From the NCBI GenBank assembly GCA_011523545.1, contig WTGN01000040.1:1-64000 (forward strand): 64,000 bases of DNA, read 5' to 3'. The translations under genes were made by a program, and so were the position numbers. Shown piece by piece: positions 44,423-52,662 of the stretch. Every line of letters starts with the position of its first letter. Within the stretch, counting starts at the first letter, position 1. Below the pieces are notes generated by a model. The model did no database searches. It was not told the origin of the DNA and saw nothing but the letters and a program-made list of their open reading frames with translations. Origin of the DNA: Chloroflexota bacterium. GTDB taxonomy: Bacteria > Chloroflexota > Anaerolineae > Aggregatilineales > Phototrophicaceae.

Positions 44423-45376
44423 ATGGCCGCCCGGCGTCGTATACTGGCTCTTGCCGTCATAATCTATGCCTGCGTCGCCGCGGCTCAGGGCGAGATTCCG
44501 CCGGTTTTCCAGCCCGAACCGCGGCCCATTCCCGCGTCGGTTCATGCGCTGCCGGATGTACGGCTGGAGTTGTATTTCACCGCGCTGAAACAGGGCGGCG
44601 TTGGGCTTCTACGTTTGGACGGAGATGGCATTGAAGCGGCGCAAGCAGAATTCCGCGGGGAAATCGTCCCGTTTTTCCCGCTGGATGGCGACGCCTGGTA
44701 CGCGCTGATCGCCGCGGACATGAACGCAAACCCGGGCGTCTATACGCTGACTGTGCCGGTGCAGCGCAGCGCAGGCGATGTCAGCTTCGCGCTTGAGTTG
44801 CCCATCGAGCCGGCCGGCTTCATCTTGCAAGCGCTGGACTTGCCCAGCGACCGCGCCTGGCTTGAAGACGCCGAGATTGAGAAGCAGGAATACGCCAGGC
44901 TCGGCGCGCTCGCGGCGGCGATTAGCCCCGCCCCGCTCTGGGACGAGAGCGGCTTTGAACTGCCCCACGGCAGCGCGTTGACCTCGCCCTTCGGCGCCTT
45001 CCGCCAATTGCGCAACGCGCGGCAGACGCGGCACACCGGCTGGGATCAGAATCTGCCGATCGGCAGTCCGGTGCGGGCGCTGGCGGCGGGTAAGGCGCGC
45101 TTCGCCGGGCAGCTTGATATCCGGGGAAATTACGTGTTGATCGACCATGGCCTCGGCCTTTATTCCGGCTATGCCCATTTCTCCGAGCTGCATGTGGCGG
45201 CCGGCCAACGGATTGCGGCCGGTGAGATCATCGGCGTGAGCGGTAACAGCGGCCGCAGCAGCGCGCCCCATCTGCATTGGGAGACGCTCCTGCGCGGGCA
45301 GTGGGTGGACGGCGCCGCCCTGATCGAGATGTGGCTGCCAACGGCGAGCGCCAGCGGCGACGCAGCGAGTCAATAG
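44423..45376 (+). CDS. Secreted M23-family peptidase/LytM-like protein
   Basis: 317 residues with a signal peptide ending near CVAAAQG. The C-terminal LytM domain (about 195-310) has the Zn ligands in RHTGWDQ (H-x3-D) and HLHWE, with YSGYAHFSEL between. It would cleave peptidoglycan cross-links or, with its long N-terminal beta-rich region (about 30-190), act as a binding adaptor. Stands alone. Confidence 0.9.
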   Translation: MAARRRILALAVIIYACVAAAQGEIPPVFQPEPRPIPASVHALPDVRLELYFTALKQGGVGLLRLDGDGIEAAQAEFRGEIVPFFPLDGDAWYALIAADMNANPGVYTLTVPVQRSAGDVSFALELPIEPAGFILQALDLPSDRAWLEDAEIEKQEYARLGALAAAISPAPLWDESGFELPHGSALTSPFGAFRQLRNARQTRHTGWDQNLPIGSPVRALAAGKARFAGQLDIRGNYVLIDHGLGLYSGYAHFSELHVAAGQRIAAGEIIGVSGNSGRSSAPHLHWETLLRGQWVDGAALIEMWLPTASASGDAASQ

Positions 45377-45440
45377 ACAAGGCCAATGTTTGCCAACTGA
45401 CAAACAAGGGTATAATGCGCCAATGGTCGGGCGTGAGTTT

Positions 45441-45449
45441 TGGTATAAT
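45441..45449 (+). promoter_or_regulatory. Extended -10 promoter of the FHA gene
   Basis: TGGTATAAT (TGn plus TATAAT) at 45441-45449, 94 bases before ATG 45543. A second TATAAT is at 45411-45416. Confidence 0.5.
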
Positions 45450-45542
45450 TAGCGTTCTACATGCCACGTCGCTCGCTGGGCGGCCCCGCGCGAGCGTGAC
45501 AGCGGTTTCGATCAGCGCCACTCACTGGCTGAGGAGGGCATC

Positions 45543-46364
45543 ATGCAGCAGAATGACAGCTTCCGTCTGGTCGTGCGGCGCGGACCACAGCCCAACCATG
45601 CCTTTGAAGTCAGCAAAGACGTCACGACGCTGGGGCGCGATATCAGCAACGATATCGTAATCAACGATCGCGAAACCAGCCGTCATCACTTGCGACTGAT
45701 GCTGGCCGGCGATACGCTGACGATTGAAGATCTCGGCTCGACCAACGGCACCTTTGTCAATGGCAAGCGCGTCTCCGGCGTGACGCCGCTGCAAAATGGC
45801 GACATGATCGGCCTGGGCGAGACGGTGACTCTGGCGCTGGAAAGCGTCAACACGGCGAGCAGCGCGCCGGCGCCGGCCATGGAAGCGCCCGCGCCATCGC
45901 CGGCCCCGCCGGTGGAGCCAAATCTCAGTCCGCCGCCCGCGCCGGAGCCGAACCTAACGCCGCCGCCCGCCGAGTATGGCCTGCAAGGCGCGACGCCCCC
46001 GCCCGCGGACCCCTTTGCGCCGGCCGGCGATGCTTACCCGCCGCAGCAAGCGGCATACCCGGCCTATGCGGAACAGCCGGCCGCGCCAGCGCAGCAGCCC
46101 CAGTATTATCCACAGCAGCAAGCGGGTTATCAGATGCCGCCGGCGCCGCCGCAAGGGTATCCCGGTTACGATTATGATCCCTACGCCGCGCGTGAGGAAA
46201 GCAGCGGCACATCGCCCTGGCTGATTCTTGGCTGCTTCGTCTTCTTCATCCTGGTATTCGTCTGCTTCGCCGGCATCGCCCTGGTTTTGATCGATGTGCT
46301 CAATCTCTGGTGCGAGCTGCCGGTGGTGCGGGATGTCGTGCTGGCGCTGGGATTTGGTTGTTGA
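45543..46364 (+). CDS. FHA-domain membrane protein with Pro-rich linker
   Basis: 273 residues. The FHA domain (about 10-95) has TLGRDISNDIVINDRETSRH, then HLRLMLAG and SGSTNGTFVNGKRV-like SIEDLGSTNGTFVNG. A long Pro/Ala/Tyr-rich linker (about 105-215) leads to one transmembrane helix (LGCFVFFILVFVCFAGIALV) near the C-terminus. Such proteins recruit phosphothreonine partners to the membrane, often in cell-wall or transport control. Confidence 0.9.
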   Translation: MQQNDSFRLVVRRGPQPNHAFEVSKDVTTLGRDISNDIVINDRETSRHHLRLMLAGDTLTIEDLGSTNGTFVNGKRVSGVTPLQNGDMIGLGETVTLALESVNTASSAPAPAMEAPAPSPAPPVEPNLSPPPAPEPNLTPPPAEYGLQGATPPPADPFAPAGDAYPPQQAAYPAYAEQPAAPAQQPQYYPQQQAGYQMPPAPPQGYPGYDYDPYAAREESSGTSPWLILGCFVFFILVFVCFAGIALVLIDVLNLWCELPVVRDVVLALGFGC

Positions 46365-46509
46365 CCCGCCCGAACGCGCCAACTGATGTTTGTGGGCGGG
46401 CCGCCGCCGCGCCGCGCAATATCCACATATGATAAACCGTAAACATATAGTCGCCCTTTGAGGCGCGCGGGATGCTAGCCTGCGCGCAGACCAATCAAAG
46501 GAGCGACCC

Positions 46510-47949
46510 ATGTTCAACTGGCTCACCGACTTTTTCCGCACCCGGCGCGACAAGCTGCGCCCGCGCGCGCCCCACATCGAACGGGTGGCGGCGCAGAACC
46601 GCCACTTCCTCAATCCGCCGCTCGATATGCACAGCGCCCGCGTTTACGAAGGCTCGCCCTGGGTCTACGTCGCCATCAACCGCATCGCCGAAGCCGGCGC
46701 CCTCGTGCCGCTCAAGGTCTATCGGCTGGCGGGCGAAAAGCGCATCGGCGTTGAGAATCACCCGCTGGAGACGCTGCTGAGCGCGCCCAATCCGCTGACC
46801 AGCCGCTTCGAGCTCTTCGAGCAGACCATCGGCTCGCTGGAATTGCAGGGCAACGCTTACTGGTTCCTGGCCGGCGATGAACGCGGGCAGCCGCGAGAGA
46901 TCTGGCTGCTGCGGCCGGACCGCGTGACCATCGTCCCGCATGAGCGGCGTATCGTCGCCGGTTACCTCTACGAGATCAACGGCGAGCGCATCCCGCTGGA
47001 CGCCTTGGAAGTGCTGCATTTCCGGCGCTGGCATCCGACCGACGACTTCTACGGCCTCTCGCCCATCGCGGCGGCGCGCGGCGCGGTGCTCAGCGACCGG
47101 CACATGGCCGACTGGAATCGCAACACCTTTGGGCAGGACAATGGCGTGCCGGCCGGCATCGTCAACATTAAGGATTTCATCAGCGACACCGACTTCGAGC
47201 GGGTCAAGCGCGAATGGCGGGGCAACTACGGCGGCGCGGCACGGCGGACCGCTTTCCTGCGCGGCGGCGCGATGGAATGGCAGCACATCGGCTTGAGCCA
47301 CAGCGATCTCGATTTCCTGCAAGGGCGCCAAGCCCAGCGCGACGAAATCCTCAACATCTTCGGCATCCCGGTCGGCCTGGTCAGCGAGAACGCCACCGAA
47401 GCCAACGCCAAAGTCGCCGAGCGCCAATTCATCGAGCGCACGCTCTGGCCCAAACTCGCGCGCATCGCCCAGAAGATCAGCCAGGAGCTGCTGCCCTTCT
47501 ACGGCGCGAACCTGGTCGCCGAATACGATGACATCCGCCCGACCGACGCGAAGGCGCGCCTGGAAGAAATCCGCACGGCCTATCCGCTGCTGAGCATCAA
47601 TGAGCTGCGGGCCAACTACTTCCAACTGCCGCCGGTGGCCTGGGGGGATGTGGCGGTGAGCCCTCACCCCGCGCCCCCATCCGTCGACGACAACCGTAGG
47701 GGCGTTTCGCTGGAACGCCCTGATTCGCCGACGCCGGAACACAGCCGCAAGTCGGCCGTCGAAAATGAACTGGCGCAGTGGGAGCGGTTCGCGCTGAATC
47801 GGCTGGAGCGGGCGGAGCAGACGCGTCCCTTTGAGGTGAGTGCGCTGCCGGACGAGCTGGCGTTTGAGGTCAGCGCGGGGCTGCTGTTCGCGCGGGATCG
47901 GGCGAGTGTGAAGAGCGTGTTTGCGGGGGTAAGGGCGGGGCTGGGCTAA
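46510..47949 (+). CDS. HK97-type phage portal protein, solitary
   Basis: 479 residues with AAAGGAG seven bases before ATG 46510. It matches the HK97 portal family: SPWVYVAINRIAEA, the VNEIKGNAY-like LQGNAYWFLAGD, DDFYGLSPI, the conserved VGLVSENATEANAKVAERQF and FIERTLWPKL. Portals form the dodecameric DNA channel of phage heads. No terminase, protease, capsid or tail gene is near, so this is not a complete prophage. Residues about 396-404 are encoded by a family A hairpin (47695-47720), an insertion in the normally variable region. Confidence 0.85.
   Translation: MFNWLTDFFRTRRDKLRPRAPHIERVAAQNRHFLNPPLDMHSARVYEGSPWVYVAINRIAEAGALVPLKVYRLAGEKRIGVENHPLETLLSAPNPLTSRFELFEQTIGSLELQGNAYWFLAGDERGQPREIWLLRPDRVTIVPHERRIVAGYLYEINGERIPLDALEVLHFRRWHPTDDFYGLSPIAAARGAVLSDRHMADWNRNTFGQDNGVPAGIVNIKDFISDTDFERVKREWRGNYGGAARRTAFLRGGAMEWQHIGLSHSDLDFLQGRQAQRDEILNIFGIPVGLVSENATEANAKVAERQFIERTLWPKLARIAQKISQELLPFYGANLVAEYDDIRPTDAKARLEEIRTAYPLLSINELRANYFQLPPVAWGDVAVSPHPAPPSVDDNRRGVSLERPDSPTPEHSRKSAVENELAQWERFALNRLERAEQTRPFEVSALPDELAFEVSAGLLFARDRASVKSVFAGVRAGLG
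47695..47720 (+). repeat. Family A hairpin inside the portal gene
   Basis: CGTAGGGGCGTTTCGCTGGA then ACGCCC, stem GGGCGTTTC/GGAACGCCC with a T-G wobble. The frame stays open across it. Confidence 0.7.
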
Positions 47950-47967
47950 GCTCAGAGGAAGGTTGTT

Positions 47968-48222
47968 ATGACCGAATCACCAACAGAAATACTCCTCAGA
48001 GAATCCGATGCACCTTTAATCATCTTCCTTTGGCCGCGGCTGTGGTTCGTCGAAACTCTTGAAGGCTCTCGTATTATTGAATCTGCGCTTGTACTCGGAC
48101 AGGCAGTTCTTGGATTTATTCTGCTGTTTGTCGCCATCCGCACTTTGTTCTTTGCGGATTTGCGATGGAGTATCATCGTTTGTGTTCTGTGGAGTTTGTG
48201 GCGTTTCGTCATTCATTGGTAG
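47968..48222 (+). CDS. Small two-helix membrane protein
   Basis: 84 residues; ATG 47968 is preceded by AGAGGAAGG at normal spacing, 18 bases after the portal stop. Transmembrane segments at about 38-58 and 66-84, and a hydrophobic N-terminal stretch (APLIIFLWPRLWF). No family recognised. The ribosome site and the coding bias support a real gene. The gene that follows starts 21 bases after its stop and is also a membrane protein. Confidence 0.6.
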   Translation: MTESPTEILLRESDAPLIIFLWPRLWFVETLEGSRIIESALVLGQAVLGFILLFVAIRTLFFADLRWSIIVCVLWSLWRFVIHW

Positions 48223-48243
48223 ATTCCTTTCGGAGGGATGGTA

Positions 48244-48762
48244 ATGAGCAAAGAAACAACGACGTTTACGGATCGGGAAAAGAATGTGCTGGGTCTCTTG
48301 GACACCAACTTGCGTTCTGCGCACGACGTTATCGGCACACTAGAGCGAAAAGCACAATACTGTTTTACATTGATAAGTGCAATGGCGGCGTCTGTCGCAC
48401 TAATCAACATTAACGTGTTTGAAATCACCCACAGAACGCCCGAAGATGCTGCCATATTGTGCATTGCGTTCTTCATCGTATTGTATCTTGGTGTAGCCGT
48501 ATTGTCTATTTTAACGCTCTGGCCAAGAGAAATCGACATTTGTCCATTGGAACCTACGCGCGAGAACATTGAGGGATTGCTAGATGTCGAATGTGTTGAT
48601 TGGGACACATATTGCAACGAGGTTTTGGCGCAATACGCAGACATTTATCAATGCCACAGAAGCGTGATGGAGAAAAAGTCACGATCTCTTGTCTGTTCGT
48701 ATAGATTGGTAGGCATCGCTATTTTTGTCGTGCTGCTAGAGATTGCTATTTACGTGTTCTAG
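48244..48762 (+). CDS. Membrane protein resembling SLATT/Pycsar-type effectors
   Basis: 172 residues from ATG 48244, with GGAGG seven bases upstream. The first helix carries LERKAQYCFTLISAMAASVA, a segment like the D/E-x-K-A helix of SLATT and DUF5706 effectors; transmembrane segments at about 40-58 and 70-92 are followed by a soluble helical region (about 100-145) and a last helix (about 150-171). Such proteins are thought to open the membrane during abortive infection. Without a sensor gene next to it this remains a structural resemblance. Lower in GC than the portal gene. Confidence 0.45.
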   Translation: MSKETTTFTDREKNVLGLLDTNLRSAHDVIGTLERKAQYCFTLISAMAASVALININVFEITHRTPEDAAILCIAFFIVLYLGVAVLSILTLWPREIDICPLEPTRENIEGLLDVECVDWDTYCNEVLAQYADIYQCHRSVMEKKSRSLVCSYRLVGIAIFVVLLEIAIYVF

Positions 48763-48977
48763 CAAGTAAGACAATAGATGATCGGCTTGGCGCAGCTAAG
48801 GCAATGCAAAGAATCAGGACTCATCTAAACGTCGTACTCGGCTTGTTGCGCCTCTGAGTTTCCTAATCGGCTAACCCTACTCACTCGCCATATTGATAAT
48901 ACAACCCATTTGCACACAGAAATCCTTGCACTCTGTACCTCTGTTGTGAATCAAATCGAGTTCGGTTGTGTCTGTTG

Positions 48978-49826
48978 CTATTTCTCCGGACTTGGATTCT
49001 CATAGCGATCCATTACGGCATCGCGCACATTCTGATGTGTAGGAAACATTGTCCAATCGCAAATGTTTCTGAGTGTCACGTATCGAGCAAGTTCATTTAT
49101 ATTTGCGGGGGTGAACGTAAGCGTAATTTTCTTATTCGTATTCTTGAATGGAATTCTGGATAATGGCTCTTCGAAAGACGGCGCATTCGTCCAGCAATTG
49201 TCGAGCGATTCGACATCTATCGTTGGATCAAATATGAACAATCCCTGTTGATTCCTTAACGATGGAATATGAGTCCAATCATGATGAATGACACCGAAAT
49301 TCATACGTAAGCTAGGATAATCCAATGCCCAGACAGCAATTTTCTCGGGTGACTGCTCATTTGCATCAAAGTAGGCCGCATGTGCGCTGGCGCCCGCAAA
49401 ATATGCTGCCACTAAAGGGTCCCACGTGCAGTCAAGATGCCTAGTGGGTATTTTTGCGTGCCTCGCCATAGCAAACGCTATATTCCCAACATCGTATTCA
49501 TAGGTATTTCTATGTTCTACGAATTCATGTAGGAGCGTTGTCAGCTTAGATCTTGTGTTACTGTTATACAGTGCAATGAATGACATGGCATCAGGAGGTA
49601 TTATCAGTCCGGCTCGTTGCGAAATGAGCATGAAATCTAATACAATGTTTAGCTCAAATGTGATGTCTCCAAATCGCTCCCGGTACAAAGTAGGACGTAA
49701 ATCGAAATCGGAGTCGCCGAGTCCACGATAAACCATCAACTCGATTCCGTAACTGGAACGTGTTTCGTCAATTGCCTCGATGAACTCGGCAACATTCGTA
49801 CAAGCAATCTCCGTATACCAAGACAT
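48978..49826 (-). CDS. FRG-domain protein
   Basis: 282 residues from ATG 49826. The FRG motif is VYRGLGDSDFDLRPTLYRE (R34, G35) followed by helix-rich RHAKIPTRHLDCTWDPLVAAY, the typical second FRG signature (P-T-R-x-L-D-W/T). FRG proteins often sit in defence islands and some have nuclease-like or nucleotide-modifying roles; the biochemical activity is not established. It begins 36 bases after the methyltransferase gene on the same strand. AT-rich relative to the flanks. Confidence 0.8.
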   Translation of the reverse strand: MSWYTEIACTNVAEFIEAIDETRSSYGIELMVYRGLGDSDFDLRPTLYRERFGDITFELNIVLDFMLISQRAGLIIPPDAMSFIALYNSNTRSKLTTLLHEFVEHRNTYEYDVGNIAFAMARHAKIPTRHLDCTWDPLVAAYFAGASAHAAYFDANEQSPEKIAVWALDYPSLRMNFGVIHHDWTHIPSLRNQQGLFIFDPTIDVESLDNCWTNAPSFEEPLSRIPFKNTNKKITLTFTPANINELARYVTLRNICDWTMFPTHQNVRDAVMDRYENPSPEK

Positions 49827-49828
49827 TC

Positions 49829-49855
49829 TCCGTGTCCTCTGTGCCTCTGCGTCCA
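49829..49855. repeat. Family C repeat
   Basis: CTCCGTGTCCTCTGTGCCTC then TGCGTCC; reverse of the copy at 42212-42242. Confidence 0.55.
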
Positions 49856-49861
49856 ACTCCC

Positions 49862-51529
49862 TCAAATCAACTCCCGCTGACTCCCCCCATCCCCCTTCCA
49901 CCTGCTCGCCCGCGCATGCGTCCCATGCTGCGGCGGCATCTCAACGCCCGCGCCATCAAACAAATCCCCAATCGTCAGAATCTGCAAGCGCCGATACCGC
50001 TTCCCCCAGGTGCGCGACTCATACCAGCCGGCCGCTAGCGCCTCTTTCGTCATCGCCCCCGTCGGCGGCTCCAGCGTGATGAAGACGCCGATGGCCGCGC
50101 CCGCATTCTCCATCGCCCCCTTCAATTGCTGCACCTGCCCCGAATTCACCTTGCCCGATTTGACCTGCACGACCGCTTTCTGCGGCTTCTTCTTGCCCGC
50201 TTCGTCTTCATCGAAGAAGTTGATGACGCCGTCAACGCCCTGGTCGGCGCCTTTCTTGCCCCGCCGCGAGCCAGCCGAGCCGCCCACCGGTTTCGCCCGC
50301 AGCAGCGACAGCGCCCACCACTCGAATTGGTAGCGGCCTTCGTTGGCGGAATCTTGCGCCAGCTCGCGCGCGCCTTCCACCGTCGCCGGCTCGCCGATGA
50401 CCGCGTAATCCGCCCCCGAGACCAGCTCGAACATATCTTGCAGGCGGTACTTCTGCAGGGCGATTGATAGATGAGTAATGTCGATGCCGATCCAGGCCCG
50501 CCCCAGCTTATGCGCCGCGGCGATGGCGGTGCCGCAGCCGCAGAAGGGATCGAGCACGATATCGCCTTCGTTCGACGAAGCGCGGATGATGCGCTCGAGC
50601 AGGGCTTCGGGCTTTTGGGTGGGATAGCCGAGGCGTTCTTTTGCGTTGGATCCGAGCGGATTAATGTCGTCCCAAACGTCCTGTAACGCTACTCCAGGCA
50701 TCTCGTCCAAGTAACGCTTGTATGCCGGGACATTACCGGGTTTCGTCTGGACAACTCGGCCCTCCATGATTAACTGCTTCATTTTCTCTTGGCTGTATCG
50801 CCAATGCCGTGACACACCCATTACCTCGTAGAATGGATTGCCTTTTGACGCACCGCCGGGGCCTGTCAGATTGTCTAACCTATAACGTCGGCCATCATCG
50901 TCGACTTTGTTATACATTTTGTTGATATAGCTGTCATCGTATGGCGTGTATACCGAATGACGAGTTGCAAACTCGCTCTTGGTATAGAACAGCATCACGT
51001 CGTGGATTCTTCCCATATGTAAAACATTGCCCTGTGTGCGGTCGCTGTGGGCCGATGTTCGCTTCCAAACAATTTCGTTTTGGAAATTCTGCCCGCCGAA
51101 AATGGTATCCAAGATGAGCTTCAAATAATGACTCGCGGTCGGATCGCAATGCAGATACAAACTCCCCGTCGGCTTCAAGACCCGATGCAGCTCGACCAGG
51201 CGCGCGGTCATCATCACCAAGTAGGCCATCATCTGGTTGCGCTCGATCAGGTTCATCAGCGCTTCGATGGCGGTGGCCACCTTGTGCGGCGCGTCCATGA
51301 TGAGCTCGTCGTAGGTCGCTTCGGCCGTTTCGCCCCAATGCCAGGTGTCTTCGAAGGCGGTGATCTGCGCTTCGCTGTCGGCGCCGCTCTCCGACTTGAA
51401 GAGCACGTTGTAATTGCGGTTGCTGTTGAAGGGCGGGTCGAGGTAGATGAGGTCGACGCACTCATCGGGGAAGTACTCGCGGTTGCGCAGGATTTCCAGG
51501 TTGTCGCCGTAATAGAGCCGGTTGTTCAT
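49862..51529 (-). CDS. DNA methyltransferase fused to a Mrr-like nuclease domain
   Basis: 555 residues. The order is beta-class N4/N6 methyltransferase: catalytic D31-P-P-F34 ([16 protein letters not shown]), a target-recognition region about 150-300, then the AdoMet motif LDPFCGCG (327-333) with GRAWIGIDI. At the C-terminus (about 430-520) [12 protein letters not shown] and VVQVKSGKV (D433 ... Q455-V-K457) fit the PD-(D/E)xK Mrr-type nuclease fold. The single protein could both methylate and cut, or cut modified DNA. The middle of the gene (about 50650-51080) is lower in GC than the rest. FRG gene follows on the same strand. Confidence 0.85.
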   Translation of the reverse strand: MNNRLYYGDNLEILRNREYFPDECVDLIYLDPPFNSNRNYNVLFKSESGADSEAQITAFEDTWHWGETAEATYDELIMDAPHKVATAIEALMNLIERNQMMAYLVMMTARLVELHRVLKPTGSLYLHCDPTASHYLKLILDTIFGGQNFQNEIVWKRTSAHSDRTQGNVLHMGRIHDVMLFYTKSEFATRHSVYTPYDDSYINKMYNKVDDDGRRYRLDNLTGPGGASKGNPFYEVMGVSRHWRYSQEKMKQLIMEGRVVQTKPGNVPAYKRYLDEMPGVALQDVWDDINPLGSNAKERLGYPTQKPEALLERIIRASSNEGDIVLDPFCGCGTAIAAAHKLGRAWIGIDITHLSIALQKYRLQDMFELVSGADYAVIGEPATVEGARELAQDSANEGRYQFEWWALSLLRAKPVGGSAGSRRGKKGADQGVDGVINFFDEDEAGKKKPQKAVVQVKSGKVNSGQVQQLKGAMENAGAAIGVFITLEPPTGAMTKEALAAGWYESRTWGKRYRRLQILTIGDLFDGAGVEMPPQHGTHARASRWKGDGGSQRELI

Positions 51530-51548
51530 GGGTATTCCTTACGAAAGT

Positions 51549-51610
51549 CCCTCCCTCTTTTTGGGATGCTCGCCATAGAGATGGCGAGAAGGGATTTAGG
51601 GTGGGGGAGC
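51549..51610. repeat. Family B hairpin repeat, long form
   Basis: CCTCCCTCTTTTTGGGATGC then CGCCATAGAGATGGCGAG and GTGGGGGAG. Confidence 0.7.
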
Positions 51611-51644
51611 GCGTTCAGTATAGCACAGGGGCTGCGACAGTCTG

Positions 51645-51673
51645 TTGACAGAAGTGGGGCGGGGATATATGCT
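51645..51673 (+). promoter_or_regulatory. Candidate sigma70-type promoter
   Basis: TTGACA at 51645-51650, 17-nt spacer, TATGCT at 51668-51673; reads toward the small gene at 51744 with a leader of about 65 bases. Confidence 0.45.
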
Positions 51674-51743
51674 ATGGGAGAATTGTGCGGGACTGTCAAG
51701 TGTACTTTACATAGGCGCGAACGATAGGCTTTAGGATAATAAC

Positions 51744-52001
51744 ATGGCAACCAGGACAAACGCATTCATTCGTGGCTTGGGCGGCATGTTCAGTTGGGTC
51801 GATGTGCTGAACCGGCGTCTCTTTGCCGAAACGTCCGCGGAAGCTGAAGCGGAAGCGATACGCGGCTATTGGGAAGCGGTAGGCGGCTATATGTACGATG
51901 CGATGGGCTCTCATAGCGCAGAATACAGATTCTACCCAGCATCACGCCAAGAGGGAGTATGCCGGAAGACAGCGAACGACGAGAAACCCTTACCCGAGTA
52001 G
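51744..52001 (+). CDS. Small protein of unknown function, paired with a DUF2335 gene
   Basis: 85 residues; AGGATAATAAC precedes ATG 51744. The core RRLFAETSAEAEAEAIRGYW then EAVGGYMYDAM suggests a short helical protein. Its last codons overlap the start of the DUF2335 gene (51959). No family is recognised, but the same small gene plus DUF2335 arrangement is known from other bacteria in my recollection, so it may be a real partner. Confidence 0.5.
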   Translation: MATRTNAFIRGLGGMFSWVDVLNRRLFAETSAEAEAEAIRGYWEAVGGYMYDAMGSHSAEYRFYPASRQEGVCRKTANDEKPLPE

Positions 52002-52378
52002 AAGCGCACTTTGAACAGTATTCGGGTCCGATTCCGCCATCTAAGGAAATGCAAGGACATGAAAACGTTCTGCCGGGAAGTGCAGATCGTATACTGTCGA
52101 TGGCGGAGCGTGAGCAATTTTTCCAGATGGCTTATGCAATAGTCGGGCTAATCCTTGGCTTCGTGGCGGCGTTAGCATTGATTGCCTTGAGCGCCTATAT
52201 TGTTTCTCTCGGATTTGCCTGGCAAAGTGTGGGCGTCGTCATTGGCAGCATAGCAGGTACGGCTGGCACTTTCGTTTACAGTACCCATAGCCGTCGTCAG
52301 GCACAGCGCGAAAGGCGCGAAGCATTGCCGAGTCGCCCGCCGCCCCCCGAATTGCCTGAGGCCAGCGACCCTAGCTAG
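51959..52378 (+). CDS. DUF2335 membrane protein
   Basis: 139 residues. YSGPIPPSKEMQGHENVLPG then SADRILSMAEREQ matches the DUF2335 signature (GPIPP-x-E, PG-A-RIL-MAE), followed by two transmembrane helices (AIVGLILGFVAALALIALSA; SVGVVIGSIAGTAGTFVY). Function unknown; the family occurs widely in bacteria and may be accessory to mobile or defence regions. The start is close to GAGGGAG, an unusually short spacing. Confidence 0.8.
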   Translation: MPEDSERRETLTRVEAHFEQYSGPIPPSKEMQGHENVLPGSADRILSMAEREQFFQMAYAIVGLILGFVAALALIALSAYIVSLGFAWQSVGVVIGSIAGTAGTFVYSTHSRRQAQRERREALPSRPPPPELPEASDPS

Positions 52379-52563
52379 CCAGTCAGCCCGAATCCGCGCG
52401 ACCATCCATTCACCCCGCCAACGCCAATCCCTGCTACACTGGCGTCATGCCAGCCTGAATCCGGCCTTTTGATAAAGCGAGACCATATGAGACAAAAAAA
52501 TATGCCGTCTATCGATTATCATTCTCATAAACCCGTATCAACGACATCGCATCTGGCGAAACT

Positions 52564-52589
52564 TGTAGGGGCGAGCCATTGGGTCGCCC
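52564..52589 (+). repeat. Family A hairpin
   Basis: TGTAGGGGCG head; GGGCGAGCC/GGGTCGCCC, loop ATT. Confidence 0.7.
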
Positions 52590-52616
52590 GCCAGCTACAT
52601 TCCAAAATGGCTGTGT

Positions 52617-52641
52617 GTACGGGCTAGCCGGTGGCTCGCCC
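52617..52641 (+). repeat. Family A hairpin
   Basis: GGGCTAGCC/GGCTCGCCC, loop GGT, with one mutated stem base. Confidence 0.6.
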
Positions 52642-52662
52642 ACTCGTCTGGAGCTGCTTGAA

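Noticed and set aside
46495..47742. 415-codon minus-strand open frame
   Set aside because: Antisense of the portal gene, which has the better ribosome site and clear family motifs.
46510..51529. Intact prophage
   Set aside because: Only a portal gene of phage type; no terminase, capsid, tail, integrase or attachment site.
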